Position numbers and translations under genes: made by a program. The notes beneath the pieces are model-generated. The model was not told the origin of the DNA. It saw only the letters and a list, made by a program, of their open reading frames with translations, and searched no databases. This document shows, piece by piece, positions 45,477 through 54,868 of a stretch of 64,000 nucleotides of DNA (position 1 is its first letter; the number at the start of each line of letters is the position of its first letter). The stretch is taken from the NCBI GenBank assembly GCA_004551485.1, contig SBLD01000010.1:69185-133184 (forward strand). The letters are read 5' to 3'. This DNA is from Billgrantia azerbaijanica. Lineage in GTDB: Bacteria > Pseudomonadota > Gammaproteobacteria > Pseudomonadales > Halomonadaceae.

Positions 45477-45881
45477 ATGAACGCAGAACGCTCCCAGCTT
45501 TTCTACACGTGCACCTTCCTGTACGTCTCCTTCCAGGCCATCCAGCACTCCATGGCGGGCAAGGCGAGCGACTCGCTGCCCTGCTGGCTCGACACCGGCC
45601 TGATCACGATGCTCTCCCGGGAGCTGCGCAGCGCCCGGGAACAGGCATCCCCCTTCCCCGAGGTGAGCGAAGCGCTGGACGTCGCCATCTACCACTGTGG
45701 CCTGCTGCTTGCCCAGTGCCCGGGGGCGTTGAACAGCCAGCTCTGCCACCACCACCTCGACGCCATCATGGTCCCCCTGAAGGAAGCCACCGCCCGGCTC
45801 TCGGCCGCGCCGGCCACCGCGGGTTCGCATTCCTGGCAGCACACCGCCCGCCGCCTGCTGAAGAAGTGGCGGCGCGGCTGA
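45477..45881 (+). CDS. Hypothetical 134-residue protein in iron island
   Basis: Not recognised. The protein (starting MNAERSQLFYTCTFLYVSFQ) is mostly helical, contains four cysteines and several His residues (YHCGLLLAQCPG and LCHHHLDAIM), and ends in a basic KKWRRG tail. The start at 45477 is chosen because the preceding bases look like a Fur site, though an upstream ATG at 45429 is open and would add 16 residues. It lies between the FhuA-like receptor and the convergent FhuF-type gene. The His/Cys content could bind a metal. Confidence 0.6.
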   Translation: MNAERSQLFYTCTFLYVSFQAIQHSMAGKASDSLPCWLDTGLITMLSRELRSAREQASPFPEVSEALDVAIYHCGLLLAQCPGALNSQLCHHHLDAIMVPLKEATARLSAAPATAGSHSWQHTARRLLKKWRRG

Positions 45882-45945
45882 CCCTTCGATTCTTGACCAC
45901 GGCTCGCCGCCAAAGCAGCAATGCGTAATAGAAGAGCGCACACGA

Positions 45946-46725
45946 TCATCGCTGATGTTTGACCGGGCGATTCTCCGGCTTCAGCGGACAACCGCCACAC
46001 AACGGCTCATCGGGCAGACGGTACTTGATGCAGCACAGCCGCCGCACCCGGGCCGGCGCCTCGCTGCCGACATCGAGATAACGCACCGGCTGGAAAAGCG
46101 GGTTGCGCCGCCCGTCCGGCAGGGTGCGCAGATCGAGAAAGCGCAGCAGCGGCTCGCCGGCGCCCGCAAACTCGGGATGTCGCGAGCAGGTATGCCCGGC
46201 ATACTCCACGTAGTGACCGAGATTGCTCCAGAACACCTTGGATGAGAGCCCCGATAGCGCGGCCATCGTCTCGATGAGCGGCGCGCAGTGCTCGTCGAAC
46301 AGCGCCGTGAAGCGCGCCTGCGGCGCCAGCGAAGGCAACGGTTGCCCGCCGTCACGCAGCCACAGGCGCGCCGTTTCGCCCTTTGCCCCGACTTCCACGG
46401 CCACCTCGTGCAGCGCCACCGGCAGTTCGACCCCCAGCAGCAGGTTGGCCACCAGTGTCGGAATCGCCACCGTGGCCAAGTGATACTTCGACCAGATCGA
46501 GATCGCCGCCTTGCGGTCGGCTCCCTCACCGAAGGTGGCCGCGAATCGACTCAGCAGCTCGTCGAGCGCGGCCCGGTCGAGCAGCGCCGACCCCGTCAGG
46601 GCCGGCACTTCGGGAGTGCCGAAGGCAGGTGCTTTCAGCGCCTCCAGCGGAGGCTGACGATAGAGCGCCAGCAGCGCCTCGACCGGATCGTGCAGGCGCG
46701 GTGACAGTGCTGCCAGCTCGCTCAT
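45946..46725 (-). CDS. FhuF-type siderophore-iron reductase
   Basis: 259-residue cytoplasmic [2Fe-2S] ferric reductase. The C-terminal cysteine pattern CCX10CX2C (Cys231, 232, 243, 246; CCIKYRLPDEPLCGGC) is the diagnostic FhuF motif. It would release iron from imported ferri-siderophore. ATG 46725 has GAGGAG 7 bases upstream. It follows the ABC transporter operon by about 290 bases, with a Fur-like site between. Confidence 0.92.
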   Translation of the reverse strand: MSELAALSPRLHDPVEALLALYRQPPLEALKAPAFGTPEVPALTGSALLDRAALDELLSRFAATFGEGADRKAAISIWSKYHLATVAIPTLVANLLLGVELPVALHEVAVEVGAKGETARLWLRDGGQPLPSLAPQARFTALFDEHCAPLIETMAALSGLSSKVFWSNLGHYVEYAGHTCSRHPEFAGAGEPLLRFLDLRTLPDGRRNPLFQPVRYLDVGSEAPARVRRLCCIKYRLPDEPLCGGCPLKPENRPVKHQR

Positions 46726-46996
46726 AGGGCGTCTCCTCGTGTCGTGGGCACTCCCCATGCCCAAGGGCCCACGTCAAGTCATGCCGCTCGCCGATGGCAA
46801 TATCGGTACCAAACGCAGCCAAGGGCATCGTTCTACATCAGGCCGCCCCACTCCACTACGGCAGGCCGCGATGCGAGAGCCCCCGGCGGCCAGATTCGCA
46901 GCATCGTCGCAAACGACGTAGCACGGCAACGACCCGCACCGAGCCGACCGTCGATGGCCTGCATCTGGGCATGAGACGGGGAAACACAAGAAAGTA

Positions 46997-47017
46997 AATG
47001 ACATTCATTATCATATC
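46997..47017. promoter_or_regulatory. Fur-box-like site upstream of fhuF-type gene
   Basis: An AT-rich ATTCATTATCAT core, flanked by AATGAC and ATC, lies at the end of the ABC ATPase gene and about 270 bases before the FhuF-type start. It matches Fur hexamers well but is far from the gene, so its target is uncertain. Confidence 0.5.
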
Positions 47018-47837
47018 AAGCCTTTACTTCCCGAACCCTTGCACAATTCGCCTCACCGGCCAGCGGAATCAGCAGAGGACAGTCAACGCGAGGATGCGGC
47101 CGGATCTCGCAGGCCAAACCGAAGACACGTTCGATCAGTGCCGGATCGGCGGTCTCGGCCGGCGCCCCCTCGGCCACCAGCCGCCCTTCCCGCAGGTAGA
47201 CGAGGTGGTCGGCGAACTCGAAGGCCTGGTTGAGATCGTGAAGCACGATCATCAGGGTCATGCGCCGATCCTGATTCAGGCGGCGCAGCAGGTTGAGCAG
47301 CTCGTACTGGTGGCTGAGGTCCAGGTAGCTGGTGGGCTCGTCGAGCATCAGGATCTCGGCCTGCTGGGCCAGCACCATGGCCAGCCAGGCGCGCTGGCGC
47401 TGGCCGCCGGAGAGCCGGCCGAGCGGCCTGTCGGCCAGCGCCGCCACCTGGGTCTGGGCCATCGCCTCCGCCACGGCGCGGTGATCGTCCGGGCTCGGTG
47501 GCAGCAGCAGGCGGCGATAGGGGTAGCGCCCCATCATCACCAGCTGCCCCACCGTCAACGTCTCGGGTGCGGAGGGCTGCTGCGGCAGGAAGGCCAACCG
47601 GCGCGCCAGCCGTCGGCCGGTCACGGCGGCCAGCGGCTCGCCTCCCAGGCGCACCTCGCCACCCTGGGCGGGGTGCAGCCCGGCCAGGGTCTTGAGCAGG
47701 GTCGACTTGCCGCTGCCGTTGGCCCCCAGCAGCACGGTGATGCGCCCGGCCGGCACGTCGAGGCTGATCTCGTGAAGGAGACGCCGCCCCCGATAGCCGG
47801 CGCTGAGCCGCTCGGCGGCGATGGCGTGATCTGGCAT
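47016..47837 (-). CDS. Iron-siderophore ABC transporter ATPase (FecE/FhuC-like)
   Basis: 273-residue ATPase. Walker A LGANGSGKST, Q-loop FLPQQP, ABC signature LSGGQRQRA, Walker B ILMLDEPTSYLD and the switch His in IVLHDLNQA are all present. ATG 47837 has AAAGGA 8 bases upstream, 2 bases after the stop of the preceding permease gene. It powers the import of the ferri-siderophore delivered by the binding protein at 49.8-50.7 kb. Confidence 0.95.
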   Translation of the reverse strand: MPDHAIAAERLSAGYRGRRLLHEISLDVPAGRITVLLGANGSGKSTLLKTLAGLHPAQGGEVRLGGEPLAAVTGRRLARRLAFLPQQPSAPETLTVGQLVMMGRYPYRRLLLPPSPDDHRAVAEAMAQTQVAALADRPLGRLSGGQRQRAWLAMVLAQQAEILMLDEPTSYLDLSHQYELLNLLRRLNQDRRMTLMIVLHDLNQAFEFADHLVYLREGRLVAEGAPAETADPALIERVFGLACEIRPHPRVDCPLLIPLAGEANCARVREVKA

Positions 47838-47839
47838 GG

Positions 47840-48814
47840 TCAACGTCCTTTCAGGCGCTGCTGCCAGCACAGCAGCGCAACGAACACGGGCACTCCGAGC
47901 AGCGCCAGCATCAGGCCCGCCGGCAGCTGCACGGGCGCGAACAGGCTGCGTCCCAGCCAGTCGGCCAGCAGGGTCAGGGTGGCCCCGTAGGCCATGGTCG
48001 GTAGCGCCAGCCGCCCCGGCCGGGGCGGGTGCAGCAGGCGCGCCAGGTGCGGCGCCAGCAGCCCGACGAAGCCCAGGGTGCCCGCGGTCGCCACGGCGAC
48101 GGCGCCCAGGCCGCAGGCCAGCAGCAAGCCGGCACTCTCCCAGCGGGCCATGCAGGGCTCCAGCATGCGACCACTCAGGGCGTCCAGCAGGAAGGGCGTG
48201 AGCCGCTGGCACAGCAGCCAGCCGAGGGGCAAGAGGAGCGCAGCCCAGGCCAGGGTCGCCCAGGCCTGCTCGGCCTCGAGGCCGGCGAAGCTGCCCGCCA
48301 GCCAGGTCATCACCATGGCCAGTTGCCGGGCGTCGGCGAGGATGAGCAGACAGCCGGTCAGGGCGCTCAGCAGGCTGTTGAGCCCGATGCCCATGAGTAT
48401 CAGCGCCAGCCCCGAGGTGCCCCGGCTGAGACGCCACAGCAGCAGACCGCCCGCCACGCCGCCCGCCAGGCCGGCCAGCGGGAACCACTGCGGCGAGGCC
48501 GCGGGCAGCGCCAGCAGCAGCCCCACCACGGCCAGCGCCGCGCCCTGGTTGATGCCGATGATGCTCGGGTCCGCCAGGGGGTTGCGCGCCAGGGTCTGCA
48601 GCAGCAGACCGGCGAGCCCCAGCGCCGCCCCGGCCAGGGCGGCGGCCATCACCCGGGGCAGCCGCAGTTCGCCGATCAGCTGCCAGGCCAGGTCGCGCTG
48701 TTCCGGCGCCAGCAGCAGGCCCAGGGTATCGACGCTGCCGTTGAGCAGGCAGACGCCCAGCGTCACGGGCAGCAGCACGAGGTAGCCCCCGCCTCTCCAT
48801 CCGGCGCTCAGCAT
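47840..48814 (-). CDS. Iron-siderophore ABC permease (FecD/FecCD family)
   Basis: 324-residue inner-membrane permease of the FecCD family, with about nine or ten membrane helices. RLPRVMAAALAGAALGLAG, the start of the coupling region, and NPLADPSIIGINQGAAL are characteristic; the ATPase-contacting GLLAPHLAR motif lies near the C-terminus. ATG 48814 overlaps the end of the other permease gene by seven bases. The two permeases are separate proteins rather than a fused FhuB. Confidence 0.93.
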   Translation of the reverse strand: MLSAGWRGGGYLVLLPVTLGVCLLNGSVDTLGLLLAPEQRDLAWQLIGELRLPRVMAAALAGAALGLAGLLLQTLARNPLADPSIIGINQGAALAVVGLLLALPAASPQWFPLAGLAGGVAGGLLLWRLSRGTSGLALILMGIGLNSLLSALTGCLLILADARQLAMVMTWLAGSFAGLEAEQAWATLAWAALLLPLGWLLCQRLTPFLLDALSGRMLEPCMARWESAGLLLACGLGAVAVATAGTLGFVGLLAPHLARLLHPPRPGRLALPTMAYGATLTLLADWLGRSLFAPVQLPAGLMLALLGVPVFVALLCWQQRLKGR

Positions 48815-49809
48815 GCGAGGTACCTCCGGCGCACCAGCCACAGGAACCAGGGCACCCCCATCAGGCTGAGGGCGAGGCTCGGCGGCAGCCGGTCCTGGTC
48901 GTCGAGACGCAGGATCAGGGCGTCGGCGGTCAGCAGCAGCAGCGCACCGAGCAGCATGCTGCCCAGCAGCTGCCGCCACAGCCGATCGCCCAGCCAGAAC
49001 CGCGCCATGTGTGGCACCACCAAACCGGCGAACAGGATGGGGCCGCTCACCGCGACCGCGGCGGCGGTGAGCAGCAGGACCAAGGCCGCCACGCCCAGCA
49101 GGACGAGCCGCGGATCCACGCCCAGGCTCGCGGCGGTGTCGCGACCGGTCTCGAGGATCTCCAGTGGCCGGCTGACCAGCAGTGCCACCGCCAGGGTGGG
49201 GATCACGACCAGTGCCAGCGGGCCGATCTGGCTGGGGACCACCTGCGCGAGCGAGCCGGCCAGCCAGAAGCGGATCACATCCAGCGCATGCTGGTCGATC
49301 AGCAGCACCAGCGTCACCAGGGCCCCCAGCAGCGTGCCGAACAGCGCCCCGAAGAGCAGCAGGCCGTCGATGGCCAAGCCCCCGGTGGCCAGACGAACGA
49401 TGCCGAAGACCAGCAGCATGGCGACGGCGGCACCGACGACCGCGGCCAGCCAGGCGCCCATCGGTGTGAACGGCCAGGGCGAGACGAGCAGGCACACCAG
49501 CCCCAGGGCCGCCCCCTGGTTCAGGCCGAGCAGGCCCGGTGAGGCCAGCGGGTTGGCGGTGAGCCGCTGCAGCAGGCAGCCGGCGCTGCCCAGCGCTGCC
49601 CCGATCAGCAGTGCCACCTGCCAGCGCGGCAGGTAGAGCTCGGTCAACACCAGGGCTTCCAGCGGTGCCCTGGCGTCGCCGCCAGCCCACACCCAGCGCC
49701 ACCAGGCGGCCAACTCCGGGCGCTGCGGGCCGGTCAGCGTGGCCAGCGCAAACAGCCCGAGCAGCAGCCAGGGCAGCCAGGCTCGCCGTCGATCAATGAG
49801 GCTCATCAT
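48808..49809 (-). CDS. Iron-siderophore ABC permease (FecC-like)
   Basis: 333-residue FecCD-family permease. LYLPRWQVALLIGAALGSAG and NPLASPGLLGLNQGAAL match the family core, and GLVVPHMARFWLG is the coupling-helix region. It overlaps the binding-protein gene by 17 bases. ATG 49806 is an alternative start one codon in. Paired with the downstream permease to form the transmembrane channel. Confidence 0.93.
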   Translation of the reverse strand: MMSLIDRRRAWLPWLLLGLFALATLTGPQRPELAAWWRWVWAGGDARAPLEALVLTELYLPRWQVALLIGAALGSAGCLLQRLTANPLASPGLLGLNQGAALGLVCLLVSPWPFTPMGAWLAAVVGAAVAMLLVFGIVRLATGGLAIDGLLLFGALFGTLLGALVTLVLLIDQHALDVIRFWLAGSLAQVVPSQIGPLALVVIPTLAVALLVSRPLEILETGRDTAASLGVDPRLVLLGVAALVLLLTAAAVAVSGPILFAGLVVPHMARFWLGDRLWRQLLGSMLLGALLLLTADALILRLDDQDRLPPSLALSLMGVPWFLWLVRRRYLAC

Positions 49810-50704
49810 GGGCCTCCCGCAGGATGCGTTCGAGCGCGTCCAGGGCGCGCTCCGCCGCCAGGGGCCCGATGCCCAGCATCCAGTAGTCGTCCGCCACCTC
49901 GTACACCTGCCCCTCGATCAGCGACCAGAAGGGCGTGTCCTGCCAGCGACGGATCAGCGACCCTTGCTCAGGGGCATATTCGCTGAGCAGGATGATATCG
50001 CCGTCCAGGGCCTGGATCTGGCGCGGGTTCGTCAGCTGGCGAACGACGCCCGCCGCCGACTGGGGCGCGGGCCGTGCCAGGCCGCAGCGCGCCAGCAGGC
50101 TACCGGCGAAGGAGTCCGGCAGGTAGAGACGCACGTGGGTCTGCATGGAGCGCACCAGCGAGATCGCCGGATCCCCCAGCCGCTCGGCGAACCGGGCGAT
50201 GCGCCGGCAACGGGCATCGAGGCCGGCGAGAAAGCGTTCGGCCTCCCCCTCCTTGCCCAGGGCGCGGGCGAACAGGCGGAAGTTCGCTTCCCAGTCGGCA
50301 CCGAGGGACGCACTGAACACGGTCGGCGCCAGGCGGGAGAGCAGCGGGTAGAGCCGACCATGGCGTTGACGGCTGCCCAGGATGAGGTCGGGCGCGAGGC
50401 GCAGGATGCGCTCCACGTCGGGCTCCTGGATCACCCCGAGGGAGTGCGGTGGCGTGTCCCCGATGGCCAGGTAGTCGGGAAAGCCCCCCACCTGATAAGG
50501 CGTGGTCGTGGCGATCGGCATCACACCCAGCGCCAGGGCCATGTCCAGCTCGCCGGTATCGAGCACCACCACCCGCCGGGGCGAAGCGGGTACGCAGCTC
50601 TCGCCCATGGCATGGTGCACGGGCCGGCACGCCGCTTCTTCGTCTCCCGCCCAGGCGGGCTGGCCGAGCCACAGCCCGGCCAGCATCAACAGCGGGACTA
50701 CCAC
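49793..50704 (-). CDS. Periplasmic iron-siderophore binding protein (FecB/FhuD-like)
   Basis: 303-residue periplasmic binding protein of the type III (FecB/BtuF) class. A short hydrophobic signal (LLMLAGLWLGQPAWAG) is followed by SPRRVVVLDTGELDMALALG and the helical-backbone family pattern. The GTG start at 50704 overlaps the receptor stop by seven bases, tying its translation to the receptor. The ligand is unknown; the receptor partner is IutA-like. Confidence 0.9.
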   Translation of the reverse strand: MVVPLLMLAGLWLGQPAWAGDEEAACRPVHHAMGESCVPASPRRVVVLDTGELDMALALGVMPIATTTPYQVGGFPDYLAIGDTPPHSLGVIQEPDVERILRLAPDLILGSRQRHGRLYPLLSRLAPTVFSASLGADWEANFRLFARALGKEGEAERFLAGLDARCRRIARFAERLGDPAISLVRSMQTHVRLYLPDSFAGSLLARCGLARPAPQSAAGVVRQLTNPRQIQALDGDIILLSEYAPEQGSLIRRWQDTPFWSLIEGQVYEVADDYWMLGIGPLAAERALDALERILREAHDEPH

Positions 50705-53172
50705 TGGTAGCGATACCCCAGCGTCAGGGTGGCACCGCGAGCGGGGATATGGCTGGTGTTCTTGCCATCGCGCAGCAGTTGACCATAGACGTGGTGGTAG
50801 TCCTCGTTGAGCAGGTTCTCCACCCCCAGGCTGACGGTGTGGTCGCCACTCTGGTAGCGCGCGGCATAGTCCAGGGTGGTGTAGGCCTCCACCTGACGGC
50901 CACCAAAGCCCACGCCGTCTTCGAAAGCGTCGTCGCGAGCGCCGCTGTAGTTGAACTGGAGGCGGTGCAACCAGGCCTCGTCCTGCCGGTATTCCAGGAA
51001 GGTGTGCAGCTGCAGGGGCGGGATACGGAAGCCGTTGAGCGCCTCCCAGCGCTCGGCACCCTCGTTGTAGCGCTCCCCCTCGGTCCAGCTAAGCAGGCCG
51101 CCGGCTCGCCAGGCCTCGCTCAAGTCGGCCTGGACCTCCGCCTCCAGGCCGTAGATGCGCTCTTCGGCACGCCGCTGGCTGAAGGCGAAGTTGTCGATGA
51201 CCGGCTTGCCGAGATCCGAGGTGCTATAGAAGGCGGCCAGGCTCGCCTCGCCGGAGCGCCAGCGGTGGCGCAGGCCAAGCTCGTAGTGGTCGGTCTTGAT
51301 GGGCTCGAGCTGGGAGTCGCCGGCGGAAAAGCCGGCGGGCGCGTAGCGCAGCTGCAGGCCGATATCGGGCAGCTCGAAGCCCTGGGAATAGTCCGCATAG
51401 AGATCGGTGGCATCGCTCAGGTGGTAGAGCAGCCCGGCGTTGAACAGCACGTCATCGAACTCGACCGTGCCGCCTTCGATCTCGTTGCCCTGCCCCAGGG
51501 TGGTGAAATCGTCGAAGGAGGCATCCGCCCGCTCGTAGCGCACCCCGATATCGCCCCTCAGCCGCTCGCCCAGGTCACGCTCCAGCTGCACGAACGCGGC
51601 CGCCGTGTCCTGGGTCAGCTCCGGCATGAAGGTTCGATCGCCACGGTCGATGAAGACCTTGCCGCCGCTGGCATCGAAGGCATCGCCATCGTAGGTGGTG
51701 ACGGGCATCTCGGTCTTCTCGCGCCGCAGGTCCAGCCCCCAGCGCAGCCGGCTGGCCTCGTCGAGCTGGGTATCCAGCGTCAGCCGCCCGCCCAGGTTCT
51801 CGCTGTCGAGGAAGCTCTGGGCCAGGGCGTTCCAGGTGCCGTAGGGGCGGCCGTCGAAGGGCGTGAAGCGGGCGTGATAGTCGCGGTAGTAGAGCTGGGC
51901 GTCCAGCGCGCCCAGGAAGGTGTCGTCAGCCTGCCAGGCGAGGTTGAGCAGGGTGTTGCGCGTGCGGTTCTGCTCATCCAGCTGCAGCCCGGAAATCGCC
52001 CGTGCCCGCACCGAGCCCGGCGGGAATGCATTGACCGCGGGATCCGACAGGTAGTCGGTGTCCTGCTCGGCGTCGAAGTGGTTGGCCGACAGCGTCAGGG
52101 TGCCCGCATCGAGATACCAGTTCACCTTGCCGCCCAGGCTCAGGCTGTCGGTATCCGAGAGATCGCCCTGGCTGGGCTCGGGGGCGATGCGTCGGCCATC
52201 GGCGTCGAACATGGCGCCGTGATGCTCCCAGGCCAGGGTGATGCCGTAGTCGGCGTTCTCGCTTGCGCCGCCGAGAGTCTGCTCGCCGCGATAGCCCAGT
52301 CCGTCGCTCGACGGGTTGGACAGCGAATTGGAGAGCTCGACGCGGCTCACCGCCCCCGGCTCGTTGCGCCGGGTGATGATGTTGATCACCCCACCCATGG
52401 CGCCGCTGCCGTAGACGGCGCTACCGCCGCGCAGCACCTCGATGCGCTCGATGTTGGAGGCGTCGATGTTCATCAGGTCGCGGCTGATGTTGCGACTGGT
52501 GTTCTGGGGAATGCCGTCGATCAGCACCAGGGCGTTGCGGCCACGCAGCGTCTGGTTGAAGTTGGTCAGGGTCTGGCTCGAGGGCGCCATGCCCGGCACC
52601 GTCTTGGCCAGGACATCGCCCAGCGTGCGCGACGTGGCCAGTTGGGTTTCCAGCTGCTCGCGGTCGATGACCGTGACGGCATGGGTCAGCTCCCGCAGGG
52701 TCAGGCCTTGACGGGTGGCGCTGATCACGATGTCGTCGAGCGCCACCTCCCCGGCGTCGCTGGCCAGGGACGCCCCGGCAACGCTGCCGACCACCAGCCG
52801 ATAGCTGCCGTCCCCCTGGCGCACCGCCGCAAGGTCGGTGCCGTCCAGCAGCCGGCCCAGACCTTCCTCGACGTCGTACTCTCCCTGCAGCCCCTCGCTG
52901 CGGCGGCCCTCTCCCAGCTCGCCGGCACCGCTGATGTAGATACCGGCCTGGGCGGCAAAGTGATTGAGCGCCGTGCCGACGGGACCGGCCGGGATGTCGT
53001 AGTGACGCACCTGCTGCTGGTTCGCCTCCTGGGCTACCGCCGGGGCCGACAGCATGGGCAGGGCCACCAGTCCTGCCGCGGCGAGATGCACGGCCAGCGC
53101 CAGGGCGCGGCGACGATGCGGCAGGCGGGCGGTGCCGAAAGAGGGTTGGGTGGCGGAGGACTGGAGCGTCAT
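50698..53172 (-). CDS. TonB-dependent transducer receptor with STN domain, IutA-like barrel
   Basis: 824-residue receptor. After a signal peptide (to about residue 48, ending PAVAQ), an STN signalling domain (about 55-125; HYDIPAGPVGTALNHFA) is present, then a TonB box/plug with LIDGIPQNTSRNISRDLMNI and IERIEVLRGGSAVYGSGAMGG. It ends in W (LGYRYQW). The STN domain and adjacent FecI-FecR pair indicate a FecA-type surface-signalling receptor. Plug and barrel resemble the 39.97-kb receptor, so the two are paralogues. Confidence 0.93.
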   Translation of the reverse strand: MTLQSSATQPSFGTARLPHRRRALALAVHLAAAGLVALPMLSAPAVAQEANQQQVRHYDIPAGPVGTALNHFAAQAGIYISGAGELGEGRRSEGLQGEYDVEEGLGRLLDGTDLAAVRQGDGSYRLVVGSVAGASLASDAGEVALDDIVISATRQGLTLRELTHAVTVIDREQLETQLATSRTLGDVLAKTVPGMAPSSQTLTNFNQTLRGRNALVLIDGIPQNTSRNISRDLMNIDASNIERIEVLRGGSAVYGSGAMGGVINIITRRNEPGAVSRVELSNSLSNPSSDGLGYRGEQTLGGASENADYGITLAWEHHGAMFDADGRRIAPEPSQGDLSDTDSLSLGGKVNWYLDAGTLTLSANHFDAEQDTDYLSDPAVNAFPPGSVRARAISGLQLDEQNRTRNTLLNLAWQADDTFLGALDAQLYYRDYHARFTPFDGRPYGTWNALAQSFLDSENLGGRLTLDTQLDEASRLRWGLDLRREKTEMPVTTYDGDAFDASGGKVFIDRGDRTFMPELTQDTAAAFVQLERDLGERLRGDIGVRYERADASFDDFTTLGQGNEIEGGTVEFDDVLFNAGLLYHLSDATDLYADYSQGFELPDIGLQLRYAPAGFSAGDSQLEPIKTDHYELGLRHRWRSGEASLAAFYSTSDLGKPVIDNFAFSQRRAEERIYGLEAEVQADLSEAWRAGGLLSWTEGERYNEGAERWEALNGFRIPPLQLHTFLEYRQDEAWLHRLQFNYSGARDDAFEDGVGFGGRQVEAYTTLDYAARYQSGDHTVSLGVENLLNEDYHHVYGQLLRDGKNTSHIPARGATLTLGYRYQW

Positions 53173-53264
53173 GTGGATGGGTTCCCCTTGCTGGTGATTT
53201 CGTTAGGCGTGTACCCAGGAATCGAATCAGCGCCAGAAAGGGGAACCGAGAAAGCGACTTTTTT

Positions 53265-54287
53265 CTATTCGCGTGACGACGCGGCCGGCTCCAGCGTGAT
53301 CCAGCCGGGCAGCTCGCGCCGTACGCGCACCGGCAACGTGGTCTCGACCATGTGCAGGGTGCGCTCCAGGTCGTGCAGGGGGTAGGCACCCAGCAAGGTC
53401 AGCTCGGCCACAGCGGGATCGACCTGGATCCAGCCTCGGTGATGACGACCCAACTCCGCGGCAAACGCCTCGAGCGTCATGTTCTCCGCCAGCAGAATGC
53501 CGTTGGCCCAGGCCTCCCGAGCCCGCTCCACGGGCTCGGGCCGCTCGATGCCGGCGGTCGAATAGCTGGCCTGGTGGCCGGCATCGATTGCCAGGCGCGA
53601 CCCCGACGGCGCCTCATGCGCGCGGGTGTGGATCTCCACGGCCCCCTCGAACACCGCCAGGAGTTCGTCGTCCACCCGTTGGCGTACGCTGAAACGGGTG
53701 CCCAGGGGCGTCAGCCGGGCCTGCTCGGTGTCGAGATAGAGGGGCCGTTCGGGGTCCTCGCCGGTATCGACCAGCACCTCGCCGGTCACCAGCTCCAGCC
53801 GGCGCGCCGCGCCGTCATAGTCGACGTTGAGCGCCGAGGCGCTGTTCAGCCATACCTGGGTGCCATCGTTCAGGACGACGCGCGCGATCTCGCCGGTGGC
53901 GGTGTGATAGTCAGACCCCCAGCGCGCCACCCACTGCGGCACGGGCGAAGCCTGCCACAGCGCGCCCGCCAGCACGGCGGCCACGGCCAGGCTGGCCAGC
54001 CCGGCCAGCAAGTGGCGTCGCCCGCGACGCCGTTGGCGCGCCTGGCCGATCACCCCCGCAGCCGCCCGGCGTTCCGACTCGCCCAGTTCGACGCCGAAGC
54101 GTCGGCCTATCGCCTCGACCCGCTGCCAGGCCCAGCGATGAGTCTCACTGACGTCGAGCCACGCCTGCCAGCGATCGCGCTGGGCCGCGGAGAGTTCGCC
54201 AGCCTGTCTCTCGGCGAACCACTCGGCGGCCTCGCGCAACGCCTGCCGCTGCGCCGCTTCGTTCGAGCGCTGCGTCGGGCCGGCCAT
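53265..54287 (-). CDS. FecR-family anti-sigma/sigma regulator
   Basis: 340-residue inner-membrane regulator. The cytoplasmic N-terminal domain (AAEWFAERQAGELSAAQRDRW and WLDVSETHRWAW) contacts the sigma factor. One membrane helix follows (LLAGLASLAVAAVLAGALW), then a periplasmic FecR domain ([19 protein letters not shown]). It relays receptor occupancy to the FecI-type sigma. It is separated from the sigma gene by one base. Confidence 0.93.
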   Translation of the reverse strand: MAGPTQRSNEAAQRQALREAAEWFAERQAGELSAAQRDRWQAWLDVSETHRWAWQRVEAIGRRFGVELGESERRAAAGVIGQARQRRRGRRHLLAGLASLAVAAVLAGALWQASPVPQWVARWGSDYHTATGEIARVVLNDGTQVWLNSASALNVDYDGAARRLELVTGEVLVDTGEDPERPLYLDTEQARLTPLGTRFSVRQRVDDELLAVFEGAVEIHTRAHEAPSGSRLAIDAGHQASYSTAGIERPEPVERAREAWANGILLAENMTLEAFAAELGRHHRGWIQVDPAVAELTLLGAYPLHDLERTLHMVETTLPVRVRRELPGWITLEPAASSRE

Positions 54288-54288
54288 G

Positions 54289-54843
54289 CTAGAGACTGTC
54301 CTCGAAGCCGGCCTCGATCAGTGCGCACTGCATCATGGCCTGCGCCATGTACTTCTTGACCATGCGCTCGGACACGCCCAACTCCTCGGCGATCTGCCGA
54401 TAAGGCTTGCCCTGCAGCTGCGAGCCCAGGAACGCCGTGGCCACCTTCTCGGGCAGCCGCTCCAGCATGCGGTCGACCTCGCACAGGGTCTCGATGACGA
54501 TCTGCTGATGTTCGGCGGAGGGCAGGTGCCCCTCGGCGCCGGTGGCCAGGGCCTCCTGCCAGGCGCGCTCGATATCGAGCCGCCGCCAGTGATCCACGCA
54601 CAACCCCTTGGCCATGCGGCTGAGGTAGGCACGCGCCCCGTCGTCGCTGTCGAAGCGGCGGGGTTTCCGGAACAGGCGCAGGAAGGCGTCCTGCGCCAGG
54701 TCGGCGGCGGTATCGCCACAGCCCAGCCGCCGGCGCAGCAGGCGGTGCAGCCAGGGCTGATGATGACGGTAAAGCTGGCCGAGCGACACTCGGCAGCCGG
54801 TGTGATAGGCGATGGGCTCGGTCTGCGGGGGCGATGCCGGCAT
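54289..54843 (-). CDS. FecI-family ECF sigma factor
   Basis: 184-residue ECF sigma factor with region 2 (DLAQDAFLRLFRKPR and YLSRMAKGLCVDHWRR) and region 4 (KPYRQIAEELGVSERMVKKYM). The ATG at 54843 is chosen because the open frame upstream to 54897 would translate an AT-rich, Lys/Asn-rich segment that looks like a Fur site and promoter. No strong ribosome-binding site precedes 54843, so the start remains uncertain. It should direct RNA polymerase to the downstream receptor-ABC operon. Confidence 0.88.
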   Translation of the reverse strand: MPASPPQTEPIAYHTGCRVSLGQLYRHHQPWLHRLLRRRLGCGDTAADLAQDAFLRLFRKPRRFDSDDGARAYLSRMAKGLCVDHWRRLDIERAWQEALATGAEGHLPSAEHQQIVIETLCEVDRMLERLPEKVATAFLGSQLQGKPYRQIAEELGVSERMVKKYMAQAMMQCALIEAGFEDSL

Positions 54844-54868
54844 GGGCGGTATCTGCACATATCTTCGA

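Noticed and set aside
46774-47004. 76-codon minus-strand frame between the ABC ATPase and FhuF-type genes
   Set aside because: Starts within the Fur-like site, lacks a ribosome-binding site and has no recognisable fold.
50449-53385. 978-codon plus-strand frame opposite the STN receptor
   Set aside because: Antisense shadow of the binding protein and receptor genes.
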